A stretch of DNA of 25,025 nt from RGIG8748 sp045576175 (lineage in GTDB: Bacteria > Bacillota > Clostridia > UMGS1810): positions 1 through 25,025 of the forward strand of contig JAZNFW010000056.1 of NCBI GenBank assembly GCA_045576175.1. Direction: 5' to 3'. A program made the translations under genes and the position numbers. The notes beneath the pieces were generated by a model. That model made no database searches, had not been told where the DNA came from, and worked only from the letters and a program-made list of their open reading frames with translations. Numbering within the stretch: position 1 is the first letter of the stretch; each line of letters begins with the position of its first letter. Positions 22,357-25,025 of this stretch are shown here, piece after piece.

Positions 22357-23757
22357 GTGGTTTTTTCAAGTATACCGTTTTTGTACTACTTTCTTCCTGC
22401 AGTGATGCTTTTGTATTTTGCAGTTCCCAAAGCTTTAAAAAACACTGTGCTTCTCGTATTCAGCCTTGCGTTTTATGCGTGGGGAGAGCCGGTCTATGTG
22501 TTTCTTATGATGGGAACTGTTGTTATAAATTACTTTCTGGGAATTCTTACAGAAAAATTTAAAGGAAGACCTCTTTCGAAGGTCTTCCTGTCTTTGTCCG
22601 TTATTTTTTGCCTGGGAGCACTGGGATTTTTTAAATATGCGGACTTTTTTATAAAAAACACCAATTCGCTTTTTAATGTGAATGTGCCTCTTCTTAATAT
22701 AACGCTTCCCATTGGCATAAGCTTTTACACCTTCCAGATAATGAGCTATGTTATAGATGTGTACAGAGGCGAGGTTAAGGCGCAAAGAAATATCATAGAC
22801 CTGGGTGCTTATGTGTCGCTTTTTCCACAGCTTATTGCAGGCCCTATAGTAAGATACAAGGATGTTGCGCTTCAGTTAAAAGAAAGAGTACACTCCATAG
22901 ACAAGGCGTACAATGGAATCTGCCGTTTTGTAGCCGGTCTTTCCAAAAAAGTAATCCTTGCAAACACTCTTGGCGAAATGTGTGCCTCGTTTTTGGAAAC
23001 AGGCGATAAATCCGTTCTTCTCTACTGGCTTTATGCCATATGCTATATGCTCCAGATTTATTTTGACTTTTCGGGCTACAGTGATATGGCAATAGGTCTT
23101 GGAAAGATATTTGGCTTTGATTTTATGGAGAACTTCCGCTATCCGCTTGTATCGCGGAGTATAACTGAGTTTTGGAGAAGATGGCACATATCCCTTGGAA
23201 CCTGGTTTCGAGACTATGTGTACATTCCCCTTGGCGGAAACAGAAAGGGAGCTAAAAGGCACATTGTAAACATACTCATTGTGTGGCTTTTAACAGGCTT
23301 CTGGCACGGTGCGGAATGGAACTTTATTATATGGGGATTGTATTTTGGCATTCTTCTTCTGGCAGAAAAGTTCTTTTTGGGAAAGCTTATTGGAAAAAGC
23401 AAAATCATAAGCCACATTTATGTGTTCTTCTTTGTAACCATTAGCTTTGGCATATTCAGTGCATCGGGGCTCGGACAGTCTATAAGAACTGTGGGCGGTA
23501 TGCTGGGATTTTTATCACTGCCCTTTGTGTCGCAGAGCTTTTCTTATGCCTTAAGAAACTTCGGCTTTGTAATAATAGTTTCAGCCGTTTGTGCAACACC
23601 GCTCTGGTATAACCTTAAAACAAGGATAAACTCAAAAAGAAGTACAAGACTCATATACACCGCACTTCAAATCCCTGTTTTAGTTATACTGACTCTTGTA
23701 GCTACGGCATATCTTGCAGACGGGTCGTTTAATCCGTTTTTATATTTTAGATTTTAA
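22357..23757 (+). CDS. MBOAT family O-acyltransferase (AlgI/DltB-like)
   Basis: This 466-residue multi-pass membrane protein moves an acyl group, usually acetyl, across the membrane onto a surface polymer. Family signatures are clear: FFKYADFF (91-98), LPIGISFYTFQIMSY (117-131), LFPQLIAGPIVRY (155-167), IYFDFSGYSDMAIGLG (234-249), WRRWHISLGTWFRDYVYIPLGG with conserved H277, and the catalytic H317 in TGFWHGAEWNFIIWG. The start is GTG with GGAGGAGGT 6 bases before it. It is followed after 18 bp by a DHHW/AlgX-like gene, the usual partner. The acceptor polymer cannot be told from the sequence. Confidence 0.95.
   Translation: MVFSSIPFLYYFLPAVMLLYFAVPKALKNTVLLVFSLAFYAWGEPVYVFLMMGTVVINYFLGILTEKFKGRPLSKVFLSLSVIFCLGALGFFKYADFFIKNTNSLFNVNVPLLNITLPIGISFYTFQIMSYVIDVYRGEVKAQRNIIDLGAYVSLFPQLIAGPIVRYKDVALQLKERVHSIDKAYNGICRFVAGLSKKVILANTLGEMCASFLETGDKSVLLYWLYAICYMLQIYFDFSGYSDMAIGLGKIFGFDFMENFRYPLVSRSITEFWRRWHISLGTWFRDYVYIPLGGNRKGAKRHIVNILIVWLLTGFWHGAEWNFIIWGLYFGILLLAEKFFLGKLIGKSKIISHIYVFFFVTISFGIFSASGLGQSIRTVGGMLGFLSLPFVSQSFSYALRNFGFVIIVSAVCATPLWYNLKTRINSKRSTRLIYTALQIPVLVILTLVATAYLADGSFNPFLYFRF
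22563..22589 (+). other. 10-bp perfect hairpin inside the MBOAT gene
   Basis: AGGAAGACCT (22563-22572) and AGGTCTTCCT (22580-22589) would pair around a 7-base loop. It codes for KGRPLSKVFLS in the cytoplasmic loop after the second or third membrane segment. A stem this strong within codons is uncommon and could slow the ribosome or be a processing site, but it could also be chance. Confidence 0.4.
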
Positions 23758-23775
23758 AACCATAAGAGGTTTCAT

Positions 23776-24867
23776 ATGAAAAAAACTATTGTAACTATAT
23801 TTGCAGTTTTAATATACTTTGTTAGTGCACTTTGTATTTTTATTCCCAAGGACGACTATTCCGTGTCCGAGCGAAGAGCTCTTGCAAAAATGCCCGAATT
23901 TACTTTGGAGAGCTTATTTAACGGAAACTTTTCGCAGGATTTTGAAAAGTATGCCACAGACGCCTTTCCATTCAGGGATGCTATGCGCTCTGTAAAGGCG
24001 TTCTTTTCTACACGCATACTAGGGAAGGCAGACAACAACGGTCTTTTTACCGCAGACGGCCACATATCAAAGATAGATTCCCCTCTCGACGAAAAGATGC
24101 TTGATTTTGCCTCGGATAAATTTAAGTTCATCATAAAAACTTATGTAAAAGATTCAAACGCCAAGTTCTACTTTACAATCGTACCCGACAAGAATATGTA
24201 TATTGCAAAAGAAAACGGATATCCCTCTATGGATTATGCCTCTCTTACAGAGGGTATGAAAAAGAGAACAGAGGGTATGGAATATATAGATATTTCGCAT
24301 CTTTTAAGTGATGAAACCTACTATTTTACCGACACCCACTGGCGTCAGGAGTGTCTGCCCCCTGTGGCAGAATACATCGGCAGTAAGATGGGTGTGGATG
24401 TATCGGCTAAGTATGATGTAAATACTCTTGGCAAAGATTTTTACGGAGTGTATGTGGGTCAGTATGCCTTGCATACTAAGCCCGACACCATAAAGTATCT
24501 TACAAACGACACCATAAATTCGTCAATAGTTAAATACTACGACACAGGCATGGCAAAAAAGGGCGATATGTACAATATGGAAAAGGCAAACGGCCTTGAC
24601 CCATATGAGATGTTTCTTTCGGGAGCTATGCCCATAGCCACAATAGAAAACCCCAATGCCAAAGAGGAAAGGGAGCTTATACTATTTAGAGATTCCTTCG
24701 GAAGCTCTATAGCGCCTCTCTTTTTGGAAGGGTACAGCAAGATAACGCTTGTGGATATACGCTATGTTCAGAGCGGTATGCTCGGAGGATTTTTGAATTT
24801 TGAAAATGCCGATGTGCTGTTTATGTATTCGAGTTCGCTTCTTAATAATAGTACGGCATTAAGATGA
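23776..24867 (+). CDS. DHHW / AlgX-like exported protein, partner of the MBOAT acyltransferase
   Basis: This 363-residue protein probably completes acyl transfer onto a polymer outside the membrane, as AlgX/AlgJ and DHHW proteins do beside MBOAT proteins. It has an N-terminal signal anchor (about 4-23). The family motifs follow: FPFRDAMRSVKAFFSTRILGK (64-84), YFTDTHW (183-189, supplying Asp186 and His188) and LFRDSFGSSIAPLF (303-316, with Ser307), which together make an SGNH-hydrolase-like site. It ends with ADVLFMYSSSLLNNS, typical of the family, so the gene is complete. A short ATG start follows AAGAGG by about 8 bases. Confidence 0.9.
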   Translation: MKKTIVTIFAVLIYFVSALCIFIPKDDYSVSERRALAKMPEFTLESLFNGNFSQDFEKYATDAFPFRDAMRSVKAFFSTRILGKADNNGLFTADGHISKIDSPLDEKMLDFASDKFKFIIKTYVKDSNAKFYFTIVPDKNMYIAKENGYPSMDYASLTEGMKKRTEGMEYIDISHLLSDETYYFTDTHWRQECLPPVAEYIGSKMGVDVSAKYDVNTLGKDFYGVYVGQYALHTKPDTIKYLTNDTINSSIVKYYDTGMAKKGDMYNMEKANGLDPYEMFLSGAMPIATIENPNAKEERELILFRDSFGSSIAPLFLEGYSKITLVDIRYVQSGMLGGFLNFENADVLFMYSSSLLNNSTALR

Positions 24868-24887
24868 GTTTCTTTTCCAAAAGAAAC
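24868..24887 (+). terminator. Small hairpin directly after the DHHW gene
   Basis: GTTTCTTTT and AAAAGAAAC are complementary around CC, starting at the base after the stop codon. The loop must open to be sterically possible and no T-run follows, so it is at best a weak terminator. Confidence 0.3.
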
Positions 24888-24911
24888 AAAATGTTTTACA
24901 GATTAGATTTA

Positions 24912-25014
24912 ATAAGTGCCCCAGCGCCAAGAAAGAAATTAATTCTTAATTATTTGGGAAAAGACCGTAGGGGTGACCTGCAGGTGCCACCCCTACAACC
25001 CCTCCCCGTCCGCT
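24912..25014 (-). repeat. Dispersed non-coding repeat with GC-rich palindromic core, right copy
   Basis: Read on the minus strand from 25014, this copy matches the left copy (from 133) almost base for base through the palindrome (24967-24996) and the GGTCTTTTCCCAAATA that follows. It then continues with weaker similarity to about 24912 (GGCGCTGGGGCAC against GCGATGGGACGC). The palindrome differs from the left copy by an A-to-G change in one arm. The two copies face each other about 24.7 kb apart. No gene lies in 24868-25025. Confidence 0.75.
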
Positions 25015-25025
25015 AGGTCTTTTAC

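Overview
This window looks like a chromosomal segment of an endospore-forming, Gram-positive anaerobe of the class Clostridia. It carries spo0A and spoIVB, has lipoprotein-type signal peptides and strong AGGAGG-type ribosome binding sites, is fairly AT-rich by eye, and uses ATA for isoleucine heavily. No rRNA, tRNA, CRISPR array, intact transposase, phage gene or plasmid gene was seen.

Layout. (1) 270-9177, minus strand: a nearly uninterrupted histidine operon, transcribed hisZ-hisG-hisD-hisC-hisB-hisH-hisA-hisF-hisIE, followed 15 bp later by a secreted cyclophilin-type prolyl isomerase. Several genes overlap by 1-4 bp. HisG is the short form and depends on HisZ. Only histidinol-phosphate phosphatase is missing from the pathway. 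(2) 9350-10306, minus: a membrane-anchored polysaccharide deacetylase with a good sigma-A promoter. (3) 10462-14374, plus: spoIVB and spo0A, normally neighbours, here separated by about 1.9 kb. That gap holds an ATP-grasp gene with its own strong promoter, short GCCATTTGGGGAC repeats, and a 21-codon remnant of a YaiI/YqxD (UPF0178) gene that runs into an intrinsic terminator. (4) 14477-16228, plus: a Na+/phosphate cotransporter with a PhoU-like tail, ending at a strong bidirectional terminator shared with (5), a convergent stand-alone E2-like acyltransferase on the minus strand (16311-17162). (6) 17340-21568, plus: a cluster with a perfect consensus promoter. It encodes a lipoprotein, a 55-residue four-cysteine protein (DUF6472-like), TcdA, MnmA, a TtcA-like thiolase and a zinc-ribbon membrane protein; three of these are tRNA anticodon-loop modification enzymes. 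(7) 21640-24867, plus: a KPEE-repeat lipoprotein, then an MBOAT O-acyltransferase and a DHHW/AlgX-like protein, a pair expected to acylate a cell-surface polymer.

Both ends of the window carry copies, in inverted orientation, of one dispersed non-coding repeat (about 133-235 and 24912-25014) with a GC-rich palindrome at its core.

Most genes are recognisable housekeeping or sporulation genes. The less ordinary parts are the insertion between spoIVB and spo0A, the E2-like protein with a changed catalytic motif, the unassigned lipoproteins, and the inverted repeats. I found no convincing entirely new multi-gene system. The closest candidates are the MBOAT-DHHW-lipoprotein group and the tRNA-modification cluster with its two small cysteine-rich partners.
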